This document shows positions 41,577-49,192 of a stretch of 64,000 nt of DNA, one piece after another (the stretch's first letter is position 1; the number at the start of each line of letters is the position of its first letter). Position numbers and translations under genes: made by a program. Source of the stretch: a virus. The notes beneath the pieces are model-generated. The model was not told where the DNA came from, ran no database searches, and saw only the letters and a list, made by a program, of their open reading frames with translations. The stretch spans positions 61,892-125,891 of the IMG/VR virus record IMGVR_UViG_3300042463_001009, one strand, 5' to 3'.

Positions 41577-41876
41577 ATGAAAGATAATTGTGTGTGTAAC
41601 CCAATAAATGGGGGAGATGGTAATTGCCAGTGTGTAAATTCATCTAATGTTAACATAGAAAAAGAAATGGTAAATCATCCTGACCATTACCAATTTGGTA
41701 AAAATAATGAATACGAAGCAATAAAAGTTATTGACGCTTGGGATTTAGGGTTTAGTTTAGGAAATGCAATAAAATATATTAGTCGTGCAGGAAAAAAAAG
41801 AAAAGATACAGAACTTGAAGACCTCAGAAAAGGACTTTGGTACCTCCAACACCATATCGAAAACATCGAAAAATAA
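41577..41876 (+). CDS. DUF3310 protein (possible nucleotide kinase, T7 gp1.7-like domain)
   Basis: A 99-aa protein. Cys-rich N-terminus (CVCNPINGGDGNCQC) then VNHPDHYQFGKNNEYEAIKV, GFSLGNAIKYISRAGKK and DLRKGLWYLQHHI, the full DUF3310 pattern (NHPxHY...GNaiKYi.R...DL.Ka.wYL). T7 gp1.7, which carries this domain, phosphorylates dTMP and dGMP. A role in nucleotide metabolism is therefore plausible. Confidence 0.78.
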   Translation: MKDNCVCNPINGGDGNCQCVNSSNVNIEKEMVNHPDHYQFGKNNEYEAIKVIDAWDLGFSLGNAIKYISRAGKKRKDTELEDLRKGLWYLQHHIENIEK

Positions 41877-42180
41877 AACAGGACTTAGTAAAGAAATTTC
41901 AGTTTTAGATGCAATTACAACACCAAGTGAATTACTACGAGAAACTTTTATTAATTTTATGTGGGGATTTTTAGGTAATTCTATTGTTGTGTTTGTCGCA
42001 AAAGAATTGGACTTTTTAGTTTTAATAAATTATATTTTGTATTACGTTTTAATTTCGTATATTGTCAACAGAAAAAAATATGATACAATTTTAGGTAAGT
42101 TTATAGTTCTCCCTGGTTCGGCCGCGGGAGGAGCATTTGCGGGATATAAATTAGCTCAAATAATTACAGAAATGGTTTAA
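41785..42180 (+). CDS. Membrane protein of uncertain start
   Basis: The frame is open from GTG 41785, overlapping DUF3310 by 92 bases; TTG 41815 is another option. The well-supported part begins near 41880 (LSKEISVLDAITTPSELL) and has two or three hydrophobic helices with a Gly/Ala-rich LPGSAAGGAFAGYKLA end. No in-frame ATG lies between, so a non-ATG start or a longer overlap is required. Possibly holin-like or accessory membrane protein. Confidence 0.45.
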   Translation: MQEKKEKIQNLKTSEKDFGTSNTISKTSKNKTGLSKEISVLDAITTPSELLRETFINFMWGFLGNSIVVFVAKELDFLVLINYILYYVLISYIVNRKKYDTILGKFIVLPGSAAGGAFAGYKLAQIITEMV

Positions 42181-42197
42181 TTAAAAAAAGATAAGAT

Positions 42198-42269
42198 ATG
42201 ATAGGTAGTTTAGTGTATGTAAGTTTGTTATTGAATGTAGTATTAATTTTAAAATTGATACGCAAATGA
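42198..42269 (+). CDS. Tiny membrane peptide, 23 aa
   Basis: ATG 42198 to TGA 42267-42269 encodes a single hydrophobic helix (MIGSLVYVSLLLNVVLILK) with a basic end. Its stop overlaps the next ATG (ATGA). Small size keeps confidence modest. Confidence 0.4.
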   Translation: MIGSLVYVSLLLNVVLILKLIRK

Positions 42270-42355
42270 TGATAGTAATGGGAATTTTAATTGTTGTTGC
42301 GATAGTGTTAACAACTGTGTTAGTGATGGACATTTTAATTGATATAATAATATGA
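42266..42355 (+). CDS. Tiny membrane peptide, 29 aa
   Basis: ATG 42266 (or 42269) to TGA 42353-42355 encodes an almost wholly hydrophobic peptide. It overlaps both the previous stop and the next start (ATG 42352) by four bases, giving a chain of coupled genes. That regular coupling is the main evidence. Confidence 0.4.
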   Translation: MMIVMGILIVVAIVLTTVLVMDILIDIII

Positions 42356-42882
42356 AATACTACAAAATAATTTTGGCCGGTAAAGGAGCTGAACTTTACC
42401 CATTTCAATTAAACACAAAACAATACGAAACTTTTCGTGATAACGGGGTAGAACAAGATGAGATGGAATGCGATGATATATGTGAAATATTAGAAGTTGA
42501 AAGTTTCCTTGATTCGACAAACGAATCTATTATGGGGCCTTTTGCGGATTCATTTATTTTAAGAGTTGAAGATGAGTATGGAAAAGTTGTTTATGAAACA
42601 GAAGTTTTGGATATAAAAAAAATTGATTACGAAGAAAAATATTGTAGTAATAAAGCTTTTTTAATTGTTGAAAATTATTGTAAAGGTGAACAAGTAATTT
42701 ATGATATACCACTTGAAGAAGATTTTGATATTGATAAATTAAGATTAAAAGTCTATGATGTTGGTTGTAGAGTCGAAGTAGTAAACGAAATTATATATGA
42801 TGAAAAATCATATGAAATTTATAAATCATATGGTGATACAACTAGTAAAGGATTTAATTATCATTTAACCGCAGGAATTTAA
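42352..42882 (+). CDS. Hypothetical acidic protein, 176 aa
   Basis: Beta-rich acidic protein beginning MKYYKIILAGKGAELYPFQL; contains two similar halves (residues about 1-90 and 91-176, each with strand-rich segments and a Glu/Asp-rich turn). The start overlaps the preceding tiny gene by four bases. No family recognised. Confidence 0.55.
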   Translation: MKYYKIILAGKGAELYPFQLNTKQYETFRDNGVEQDEMECDDICEILEVESFLDSTNESIMGPFADSFILRVEDEYGKVVYETEVLDIKKIDYEEKYCSNKAFLIVENYCKGEQVIYDIPLEEDFDIDKLRLKVYDVGCRVEVVNEIIYDEKSYEIYKSYGDTTSKGFNYHLTAGI

Positions 42883-42887
42883 AAATT

Positions 42888-43739
42888 ATGGAAACAGGAA
42901 AAATAATAAATGGAGATTGCATCAAGGTAATGAAAACATTATCTGATGGGTGTGTTGATTTGGTTGTGACATCACCACCATATAATTGCGGAATTAAATA
43001 TGATACCCACATAGATGACTTACCTATGGATAAATATTGGGGTTGGACAAGAGAATGGTTAACAGAAACTTACCGATTGATTAAAGATGACGGTAGAGTC
43101 TCAATTAACATTCCCTACGAAGTGAATGTTCAAGATAGAGGAGGTAGAGTATTTTTTGTTTCAGAATTTTATCAAATAATGAAAGAGGTTGGATTTAAAT
43201 TCTTTGGAATCGTGGATTTAGAAGAAGATTCGCCACACAGAAGTAAGACAACCGCATGGGGTTCTTGGATGAGTCCTAGTTCTCCATATATTTATAATCC
43301 AAAAGAATGTGTAATATTAGCTTATAAAAAACAACACATTAAAAAAGTTAAAGGTGAGCCAGAGTGGAAAGGAGTCCCAACTGAGATTGAACAGGAAGAT
43401 GGGACATTAAAGAAAAAAATTGTATATGAGGAAAAAGATAAGAAAGAGTTTATGGAACTTGTATTTGGTCAGTGGAATTACTTTGCAGATACTAAATCAC
43501 TCACCAAGGCAACTTTCTCGATGGACATACCAACAAAAGCAATTAAAATATTGTCCTACAAAAACGATGTAGTTCTTGACCCATTTGCGGGTAGCGGGAC
43601 ATCATGCGTTGCTGCGGAAATATTAGATAGACGATGGATAGGTATAGAACTAAGTCCTGACTACGCTGAGATTTCTCGTAAACGAATACAATCTTTTGTG
43701 GATAAGAAAAAACAACTTAAATTAGAATTTAATAAATAG
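42888..43739 (+). CDS. Site-specific DNA methyltransferase, beta class (N6-A or N4-C)
   Basis: A 283-aa protein. INGDCIKVMKTL then LVVTSPPYNCG (about residues 26-36) gives the catalytic TSPPY motif. The C-terminal KNDVVLDPFAGSGTSCVAA (about 225-243) is the S-adenosylmethionine-binding motif. This order (catalytic before cofactor) defines the beta class. It modifies adenine N6 or cytosine N4; SPPY favours neither firmly. No cognate restriction gene is nearby, so it is probably protective. It is the second DNA methylase in the window. Confidence 0.82.
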   Translation: METGKIINGDCIKVMKTLSDGCVDLVVTSPPYNCGIKYDTHIDDLPMDKYWGWTREWLTETYRLIKDDGRVSINIPYEVNVQDRGGRVFFVSEFYQIMKEVGFKFFGIVDLEEDSPHRSKTTAWGSWMSPSSPYIYNPKECVILAYKKQHIKKVKGEPEWKGVPTEIEQEDGTLKKKIVYEEKDKKEFMELVFGQWNYFADTKSLTKATFSMDIPTKAIKILSYKNDVVLDPFAGSGTSCVAAEILDRRWIGIELSPDYAEISRKRIQSFVDKKKQLKLEFNK

Positions 43740-43762
43740 GGGAATTTAATATCCCCTTTTTT
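43738..43762 (+). terminator. Terminator after the methyltransferase gene
   Basis: Stem GGGGA/TCCCC (43739-43743 with 43752-43756), 8-base loop, followed by T run 43757-43762. Confidence 0.65.
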
Positions 43763-43772
43763 GTTTTCATGA

Positions 43773-43780
43773 TATTTATT
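43773..43780 (+). promoter_or_regulatory. TATTTATT variant element
   Basis: TATTTATT 13 bases before ATG 43794, directly after a terminator, so it probably starts a new transcript. Confidence 0.5.
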
Positions 43781-43793
43781 ATAAAAAATACAC

Positions 43794-44942
43794 ATGAAAG
43801 GAATGAAACTTAATGAGTCTGAATTAAAAGACAGGATATTTCAAATTTATAAAGAGGAACAATATAAGATTCTTGAAGAAAAATGGAACAAATTATCTAA
43901 AGAAGATAAAATATTTGTTTTTGAATTTGCAAAAAAAATATACCCTGAACAAACCAAGTTAATAAAAGAATCTAAATGGTATAATACTCTTGGTGATGTT
44001 GTCGGTATCTTTGACCCAACAGGTATTGTTGATATTGTTAATGGTATTAGTTATTGGAGACAAGGTGATAAATTATATGCAATTCTTTCATTTGTTTCGG
44101 CAATCCCTTATTTAGGTGACCTTATCGCTAAACCTGTCATTGGTGTTATGAAATTAGGTGGTGGAGCCGCTAAAGCGTTTAAAGCAGCAACTTTAACTGG
44201 CGATGCCGTTAAAATTGCTGGTACGGCAAAAAGAGCTGGTGGACCTATTGCTAAGATGGTTGAGACTGCTCCAACTTGGGGTGAGAAATTAGTGACCGCT
44301 TTAAAAGGGTCTATTGGCCGAGTTCCTTTGTTAGGTTCTGGCTTAGTAAAAGTTATTGAAGAGTACGTCCAAATTTTTGGTAAAGCCGGAAAAGAAATGA
44401 AAGCGGGAACTGAAATTGGTAAAGGTATTGTAAAAAGTGAAAAGGCGTTAAGCGCTGTTGAAAAAGAAGAATTATTAAAACAAATGAGTAAAGACCAATC
44501 TTTCAGAGGGTTTAGAGATTTAGGCACTGGAAAAAATAGTTGGTTAAGTTTTATGAAATCGGATGCAAGTTTAGGCGCTAAATTTTATGCGGGGGTTCCT
44601 AGAATTTTTGGTGGTAATCCTGCAACAAGGTCTTTGATGAAAAGAACTAAATTTTATGCGGGGTTTTTAGATTGGTTAGGTGTTGGAAATTTTGTTGGTC
44701 CTGATGAGCTTGAAAAAATGTACCCTGACGTTGAAAAACAGTATGAACAATACGCTCAATTACCCGAATCACAAAATTTATGGAATCAGGAGTTTGCCTC
44801 AGGACAAACAACACAAACTACTGTAGCGTCCGAGTTACCATCATTGTCTACTGCAAAACAATCAACATCAACTGCGGTTAAAACAGATGCATTCACATCA
44901 TTAATTAGTTCACTATTAGGTGGGGGAAAAGCGTTAGTATGA
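43794..44942 (+). CDS. Hydrophobic, possibly membrane-active protein with the shared leader
   Basis: A 382-aa protein. N-terminus MKGMKLNESELKDRIFQIY plus KEE is the shared leader. Residues about 60-125 have GDVVGIFDPTGIVDIVNGIS and LSFVSAIPYLGDLIAKPVIG, Gly/Ala-rich hydrophobic stretches. This kind of segment occurs in phage-injected or toxin-associated proteins that insert into membranes. A middle Ala/Gly/Lys region and a Ser/Thr/Gln-rich C-terminus follow. It is coupled by ATGA to the DHH gene. A virion-delivered membrane protein is my inference; no enzyme motif seen. Confidence 0.55.
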   Translation: MKGMKLNESELKDRIFQIYKEEQYKILEEKWNKLSKEDKIFVFEFAKKIYPEQTKLIKESKWYNTLGDVVGIFDPTGIVDIVNGISYWRQGDKLYAILSFVSAIPYLGDLIAKPVIGVMKLGGGAAKAFKAATLTGDAVKIAGTAKRAGGPIAKMVETAPTWGEKLVTALKGSIGRVPLLGSGLVKVIEEYVQIFGKAGKEMKAGTEIGKGIVKSEKALSAVEKEELLKQMSKDQSFRGFRDLGTGKNSWLSFMKSDASLGAKFYAGVPRIFGGNPATRSLMKRTKFYAGFLDWLGVGNFVGPDELEKMYPDVEKQYEQYAQLPESQNLWNQEFASGQTTQTTVASELPSLSTAKQSTSTAVKTDAFTSLISSLLGGGKALV

Positions 44943-46345
44943 AAAACTTACTAAAAGAAAGTGGTATCAGAGATATCAATAAGTTAGCTAAACGTTATTC
45001 TAAAGCTGAAATTTATTTTCACCAAGATTTGGATGGCGTAACAACCGCACTTGCGATGAAAAAATACCTTGAAGACAATGGTATTAAAGTTGTTGATGCT
45101 CACGTTATTCAATACGGGGATAAAGAGTTCTCGGTAAAGAAGAATGACGCTCAAGGTGATATTATGCCAGTACTTGTGGATTTTGCTCATGGTAAACCAA
45201 TGTTTGTTATCCATACAGACCACCACGATAGACAAGCGGGTGCGGAAGACACTAAATCAACTTCATTTAGAAGTTCACGTTCAAATGTTGAAACAATATC
45301 CCAGGTGGTATCACCTAATGAAATATTCTCACCTGAAGATATTCAATTAATATCTATGGTTGACTCAGCTAATTACGCGGCGAACGAAGTAACGGTTGAC
45401 CAAGTAATAAATTATTTATTCAAATTAGATAAAGATAAATCTTTGGGTAAAAACAAAACTGCCTTAGGTTTAGTTGCTAATAAGTTATTATTGGCGTTTA
45501 AAAATAAACCAGGGTTTTTAGAAGAACTTGTTATGGTTGGAACCCCATCACTTATGAATCTTGTTACTAACATAAAAAGAATCATGATTGAAAAAGGTTA
45601 CGCTACCGTACCCGAATTACAGAAAAACAAAGAAGGTTATATTGACCAAATGAAAAACCACCATAATGTTAAAATTGAAGGTAACATTATTGTTCAATAC
45701 GGAGGTGGTAGTATGATGAAACCTGGTTCTTATGATAGATACACGCCCTTCAAAAATAACCCTGACGCTGATTTCTTAGTTATTGCTTGGCCATTAGGTT
45801 TAGTTCAAGCGTCTTGTAATCCTTATAAAAAAGAACGTGAGTTAAAAGGTGTTAACTTAGGTGAGATTGCTCAGGAAGTACTTGCTAAATGGGAGACTCA
45901 ATTACAAGAAAGACAAATACCGTTATCAACAATTAAATGGATTTCTGAAGGTTCAAAAGGATTTGGTCCTGAATCAGTTGGGTTTACCTTTAAAGATTTT
46001 GTTGCGTTATATGGTAACAATTTTAAAACAATGGAGAATGGTAAAAAACATTTAACTCAAATTGGTAAAATGATGGAAATTCCTTTTACTGAATTAAGCG
46101 AGGAAGAAATGAAAATGTTAGATGGTGTCACAATTAATGCTTGGGATTTAATTCAAGCTAATAGTGGTGGACATAAATGTATCACGAACATTTCGGGGCT
46201 TAGTTATTTAGGTAGGTCTAAAAGACCGCCAGATGGAAAGTACAAGTATAATGCTGAGTCAGATGATTCTCCTTATGTGAAGTTTACTAAAATGGTTCAA
46301 AAAGAATTGGTAAATGTGTTACAGTCTAAAATTAATGAAGGTTAA
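44939..46345 (+). CDS. DHH-family phosphoesterase
   Basis: A 468-aa protein. IYFHQDLDGVTTALA (about residues 25-39) is motif I (DxDG). FVIHTDHHDRQ (about 90-100) is the DHH motif. ISMVDSANYA supplies another metal-binding Asp. NSGGHKCITNISG near 427 is the GGH motif of the DHHA1 domain. The family includes RecJ exonuclease, nanoRNase NrnA and c-di-AMP phosphodiesterases. A 200-residue insert between the domains is unusual. Substrate could be single-stranded DNA, short RNA or a cyclic dinucleotide; a role against nucleotide-signal defence is speculative. Coupled by ATGA to the membrane-active protein. Confidence 0.72.
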   Translation: MKNLLKESGIRDINKLAKRYSKAEIYFHQDLDGVTTALAMKKYLEDNGIKVVDAHVIQYGDKEFSVKKNDAQGDIMPVLVDFAHGKPMFVIHTDHHDRQAGAEDTKSTSFRSSRSNVETISQVVSPNEIFSPEDIQLISMVDSANYAANEVTVDQVINYLFKLDKDKSLGKNKTALGLVANKLLLAFKNKPGFLEELVMVGTPSLMNLVTNIKRIMIEKGYATVPELQKNKEGYIDQMKNHHNVKIEGNIIVQYGGGSMMKPGSYDRYTPFKNNPDADFLVIAWPLGLVQASCNPYKKERELKGVNLGEIAQEVLAKWETQLQERQIPLSTIKWISEGSKGFGPESVGFTFKDFVALYGNNFKTMENGKKHLTQIGKMMEIPFTELSEEEMKMLDGVTINAWDLIQANSGGHKCITNISGLSYLGRSKRPPDGKYKYNAESDDSPYVKFTKMVQKELVNVLQSKINEG

Positions 46346-46683
46346 AAATTAACCTCATCACCGATTTGTAATCCTAATTTTTTTGCGGTACCCCCCATAA
46401 TTTCTAAAATTATATCACCTTCACCACAGTAATTAACACATTCATCTGTCGTACATGGGGAACAATTATGGTGTATTTTAGTTATGGTATTACTATCAAT
46501 AAAAATAATGTCTAACGGGATAATACAATTTTTCATCCAAAAACAATGTTCACCATCATCTATTAAAAATAACATACCATTATAGGAACTGTCAAATTTT
46601 TTACCCATCATACCACTTTCAGTATCTTTTGGAGTAATAACTGTTTTAACTTTAAACTTATTGTTATTAATTTTTATTATCAT
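46342..46683 (-). CDS. DUF192 protein
   Basis: A 113-aa protein with the DUF192 pattern: ESGMMGKKFD, GMLFLIDDGEHCFWMKNCII, PLDIIFIDSNTITKI, and an end with ILEIMGGTAKKLGLQIGDEV. Function of the family is not established. It converges with the DHH gene, overlapping it by four bases. A CSPC and other Cys residues lie in the middle. TATTTATT lies four bases upstream. Confidence 0.78.
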   Translation of the reverse strand: MIIKINNNKFKVKTVITPKDTESGMMGKKFDSSYNGMLFLIDDGEHCFWMKNCIIPLDIIFIDSNTITKIHHNCSPCTTDECVNYCGEGDIILEIMGGTAKKLGLQIGDEVNF

Positions 46684-46687
46684 ATTT

Positions 46688-46695
46688 AATAAATA
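46688..46695 (-). promoter_or_regulatory. TATTTATT variant element upstream of the DUF192 gene
   Basis: The minus strand reads TATTTATT four bases before ATG 46683. Confidence 0.45.
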
Positions 46696-46752
46696 TCTTA
46701 AGTTTTTATAATAAAATTTTAAAAATAGTTTTTCTTTTTGAAAAGTTTAATA

Positions 46753-46840
46753 TATTTATATCCTACAAAGCCCCAACGACCCCCTTTCTTGAGTTGGTTA
46801 ATAATTAAACCCTAACAGTGTAAAAATTGTTAGGGTTTTT
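46753..46840 (+). ncRNA. Candidate small RNA between the DUF192 and SmpB genes
   Basis: TATTTATA at 46753-46760 is followed by about 50 bases with no open frame worth noting. This stretch contains an imperfect CCAAC...GTTGG hairpin (46781-46800). A strong 11-bp terminator hairpin follows (46807-46817 with 46828-46838) and ends in a T run to 46840. A promoter-like element plus terminator without a gene between them suggests an RNA of roughly 70-80 bases. It lies next to smpB, but it is far too short for tmRNA and lacks a tRNA-like end. Confidence 0.35.
46807..46840 (+). terminator. Strong terminator upstream of smpB
   Basis: An 11-bp perfect stem with a 10-base loop, right arm running into five T residues. 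It isolates smpB from upstream transcription. Confidence 0.75.
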
Positions 46841-46853
46841 AATTTTTAATCAC

Positions 46854-46861
46854 TATCTTTG
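46854..46861 (+). promoter_or_regulatory. TATCTTTG -7 box four bases from the smpB start
   Basis: TATCTTTG matches TAnnTTTG and ends four bases before ATG 46866. With the usual distance from -7 box to +1, the mRNA would begin at or next to the start codon. Confidence 0.6.
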
Positions 46862-46865
46862 CTTT

Positions 46866-47300
46866 ATGGGGACTCAAATCAGCATAATAAATCGTAAAGT
46901 TAAGTTCGAATATTCATTTATTGAAACTTTGATTGTTGGTATAAAATTGGTTGGTCCTGAAGTTAAATCAATTCGTAGTGGTAAAGTGTCATTAGTTGAT
47001 GCTTATTGTTTTTTTATTGATAACGAGTTAGTAGTTAAAGGAATGAATATTCCAGAATATAAAATGGCGTATACTCACGAACCATTGCGAGATAGAAAGT
47101 TATTACTTAAGAAAAAAGAAATTGTTAAATTACAAAAAGAACTTGTTAAAGGATTAACATTGGTCCCATATAGAATATTTTCAAATGATAGAGGATTGTT
47201 GAAGATGGAAATAGTTTTGGGTAAGGGTAAAAAATTACATGATAAGAGAGAATCTATTAAAGAAAGAGATATTAATAGAGAAATTATGCGTGGCATTTAA
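46866..47300 (+). CDS. smpB: SmpB, tmRNA-binding protein
   Basis: A 144-aa protein from ATG 46866 (the in-frame start at 46827 lies inside the terminator/promoter region and is rejected). It has SIINRKVKFEYSF, GIKLVGPEVKSIRSGKVSLVDAYC (split across about residues 26-49), then HEPLRDRKLLLKK and a basic GKKLHDKRESIKERD tail. This is the full SmpB pattern, including the basic C-terminal tail used in ribosome rescue with tmRNA. No ssrA gene is seen in the window. Phage SmpB would act with host tmRNA or compete for it. Confidence 0.85.
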   Translation: MGTQISIINRKVKFEYSFIETLIVGIKLVGPEVKSIRSGKVSLVDAYCFFIDNELVVKGMNIPEYKMAYTHEPLRDRKLLLKKKEIVKLQKELVKGLTLVPYRIFSNDRGLLKMEIVLGKGKKLHDKRESIKERDINREIMRGI

Positions 47301-47310
47301 AAATTTTTTG

Positions 47311-47318
47311 TATCTTTG
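47311..47318 (+). promoter_or_regulatory. TATCTTTG -7 box
   Basis: TATCTTTG 20 bases before ATG 47339, a host-type -7 match. The -33 TTTG is not obvious. Confidence 0.5.
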
Positions 47319-47338
47319 TAATCACAAACACCGATACT

Positions 47339-48082
47339 ATGACAGACGCATTAACACAAAAAAAAATTGCAAAAACTAAGTACCAAGACGCTAAGCGTAG
47401 TGCGTTAAGAAGTTATGACCAACAAAAGTTGGTAATTGACATTAAACAAAAAGTTTTTGAAGATTTTTATACCGATATGGTTAAAGTATCTCCTGATTTT
47501 GAATTGGTTAAAACTCAAAATTCTTTGGACTATAAAGTTTGGGTTAATTCATTTCCTGTTGAAACTTTAACATTAAATTATTTTGATTATGAAATTAAAT
47601 ACACAGGTAAATTACCTGAAGTAGTATCAAAAGGTAAAATTCGTATTGATGTTAGTGAACACTATGTTACTCCAAGAGGTTCGTGGAAACAAAAAAACTT
47701 GGGTTTTAAAATTAAAACTTTATTAGGTTATAATGAAGAAAGTCCATATTACAAATCTGGTAGAACTGTTGCTAAGAAAATAATTGAATATGTAGATTCT
47801 TTATGGGTAATTGAAAAAGACAGATTATTAAAACAAGATATAAGAAGCCGTGCCTTCAGAGAATTAATTGGCATGTTTAGTTTTTCTAGAGTTGATTTTG
47901 GTACACCAACAACGCCAAACGACCCTAATACTTTTACAGTAACTAATGTTAATAAAACCAAGATTATTTTAGGGTACAGATATCGTTCTGTTAATGATAA
48001 GATTGAGTTTATTAAAAAGGATATCATTGTACCTAAAGAATTTAATTTAACTTCTTTAGTGGAAAAATTAGGAGAATTGTAA
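47339..48082 (+). CDS. Hypothetical protein, 247 aa
   Basis: A helical basic N-terminus (MTDALTQKKIAKTKYQDAKR) is followed by beta strands with YFDYEIKYTGKLPE and KIRIDVSEHYVTPRG, then a helical middle and a final beta part. No recognised family. Host-type promoter upstream suggests early or middle expression. Confidence 0.6.
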   Translation: MTDALTQKKIAKTKYQDAKRSALRSYDQQKLVIDIKQKVFEDFYTDMVKVSPDFELVKTQNSLDYKVWVNSFPVETLTLNYFDYEIKYTGKLPEVVSKGKIRIDVSEHYVTPRGSWKQKNLGFKIKTLLGYNEESPYYKSGRTVAKKIIEYVDSLWVIEKDRLLKQDIRSRAFRELIGMFSFSRVDFGTPTTPNDPNTFTVTNVNKTKIILGYRYRSVNDKIEFIKKDIIVPKEFNLTSLVEKLGEL

Positions 48083-48091
48083 AAAACTCAG

Positions 48092-48099
48092 TATATTTG
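48092..48099 (+). promoter_or_regulatory. TATATTTG -7 box
   Basis: TATATTTG 17 bases before ATG 48117, matching TAnnTTTG. Confidence 0.5.
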
Positions 48100-48116
48100 T
48101 AGAAACAATTAAGGAT

Positions 48117-48392
48117 ATGAACACACAGACATACAACATCAGAATCGAGAACGAGAAATTTGGTAAACTTTTGAATGAAACATTCATTGATGGAATCCAA
48201 TTCAAATTATTTTTGAAGATGGTTAGTGGATGTTTAGAGTTAAAAAATGACTTAACATTTTTCAACGGAACCGATTTCTTAATCAACATTCCTTACAAAT
48301 TTTTAAAGGATTCAATTATTGTTACATCAACTAACGAGTTCACTTTGGCTGACCATGCAAAAAGCAAAATTGAAGCGTTAGTTACTAAATAA
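48117..48392 (+). CDS. Hypothetical protein, 91 aa
   Basis: A small alpha/beta protein beginning MNTQTYNIRIENEKFGKLLN. Residues about 40-70 contain LELKNDLTFFNGTDFLINIP; the C-terminus is helical (HAKSKIEALVTK). No family recognised. Own host-type promoter. Confidence 0.55.
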   Translation: MNTQTYNIRIENEKFGKLLNETFIDGIQFKLFLKMVSGCLELKNDLTFFNGTDFLINIPYKFLKDSIIVTSTNEFTLADHAKSKIEALVTK

Positions 48393-48400
48393 AATAAATT

Positions 48401-48643
48401 ATGAGCATTGAAACAGGATTATTAATCTCAATTTTAGCATCACTTTATATCATCTATAAGTTTTGGAAAAAAATTCTTAAAACTTTGTTGATTATTACAG
48501 TACTTTTTTTTGTTTTTTTAGTAATTAAAGTAAAAAGTGTTTACGATAAATTAATTTCAAAAGATACTATTGAACAACCTAGTGAAACAATTCTTAATAA
48601 AAAAGAACTTAATAAAGTTTGGGAATTAATTACTAAAGAATAA
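48401..48643 (+). CDS. Membrane protein, 80 aa
   Basis: Two hydrophobic helices (about residues 4-22 and 27-46) then a polar helical tail. Shape fits a small membrane protein or holin-like protein. Eight bases after the preceding gene. Confidence 0.5.
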   Translation: MSIETGLLISILASLYIIYKFWKKILKTLLIITVLFFVFLVIKVKSVYDKLISKDTIEQPSETILNKKELNKVWELITKE

Positions 48644-48650
48644 TAAAAAA

Positions 48651-48761
48651 ATGTCTTTTATTAATATAAGAACAATTTTGTTAATAAAAATGTTGATGGT
48701 TTTAGAGTTTTACCTGTTTCTGAATTCTCATAATATATTGTTTCCTTGTTTAAAAAAATAA
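48651..48761 (+). CDS. Possible hydrophobic peptide, 36 aa
   Basis: ATG 48651 to TAA 48759-48761 encodes a Leu/Ile/Phe-rich peptide (MSFINIRTILLIKMLMVLEF...). It lies in the 207-base gap before the terminator at 48794. The region 48762-48793 (GGTGGTGGTGTCTGACA...TGTCGG) has a short hairpin and is more GC-rich than its surroundings, so this gap might instead encode an RNA. Confidence 0.25.
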   Translation: MSFINIRTILLIKMLMVLEFYLFLNSHNILFPCLKK

Positions 48762-48793
48762 GGTGGTGGTGTCTGACATAACCTGTCGGCCCT

Positions 48794-48820
48794 AAAGGAG
48801 ACTTAGGTCTCCTTTTTTTT
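48794..48820 (+). terminator. Strong terminator
   Basis: A 9-bp stem AAAGGAGAC/GTCTCCTTT (48794-48802 with 48807-48815), loop TTAG, T run to 48820. It ends the unit starting at 48117 or an RNA in the gap. Confidence 0.8.
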
Positions 48821-48830
48821 GTTTTAATGA

Positions 48831-48838
48831 TATTTATA
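48831..48838 (+). promoter_or_regulatory. TATTTATA element
   Basis: Exact TATTTATA 12 bases before ATG 48851, directly after a terminator. Confidence 0.55.
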
Positions 48839-48850
48839 ACTAAAACAATT

Positions 48851-49171
48851 ATGGCTAAAGATATTATTATTTCGGAAAAACAATTAGAACTGTTAGTTAA
48901 TGGCGTTAAAAAAGGAAATATACAAGAGCACGGACAAGAAGGGTCTTATATGGCAAAACAACAATTATTCACTATTGCAACATTAGCACATGCTATGTGG
49001 GAAAAAATGGAACAAGGTGAACAACTTGAGGATTGGATGGAGACTAAACTTGCTCAGGCCGAACAAAGTGTTGTTAGTGTTGTTAAGACATATATGTATG
49101 ACGAATTTGAGTCTAAAGACTCTGAAGGTATGGGTAAATTAAATTACGATGAAATAGTAATTGGTAAATAA
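48851..49171 (+). CDS. Acidic protein with the shared ISEKQL leader, 106 aa
   Basis: From ATG 48851: MAKDIIISEKQLELLVNGVK, a copy of the shared leader. Then a helical Gln/Glu-rich domain with HAMWEKMEQGEQLEDWMETK. The in-frame start at 48827 lies before the TATTTATA element and is rejected. Function unknown; likely a virion-associated helical protein. Confidence 0.55.
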   Translation: MAKDIIISEKQLELLVNGVKKGNIQEHGQEGSYMAKQQLFTIATLAHAMWEKMEQGEQLEDWMETKLAQAEQSVVSVVKTYMYDEFESKDSEGMGKLNYDEIVIGK

Positions 49172-49192
49172 TTAGAAAATACTTTTACATTT

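Noticed and set aside
41785-41900. Programmed frameshift fusing the DUF3310 protein to the membrane protein at the A run near 41790
   Set aside because: The downstream frame would need a +1 shift; the A-run would favour a -1 shift, which leads to the wrong frame.
48762-48820. tmRNA (ssrA) near smpB
   Set aside because: No CCA-type tRNA-like ends and no resume reading frame with a tag; the segment is too short.
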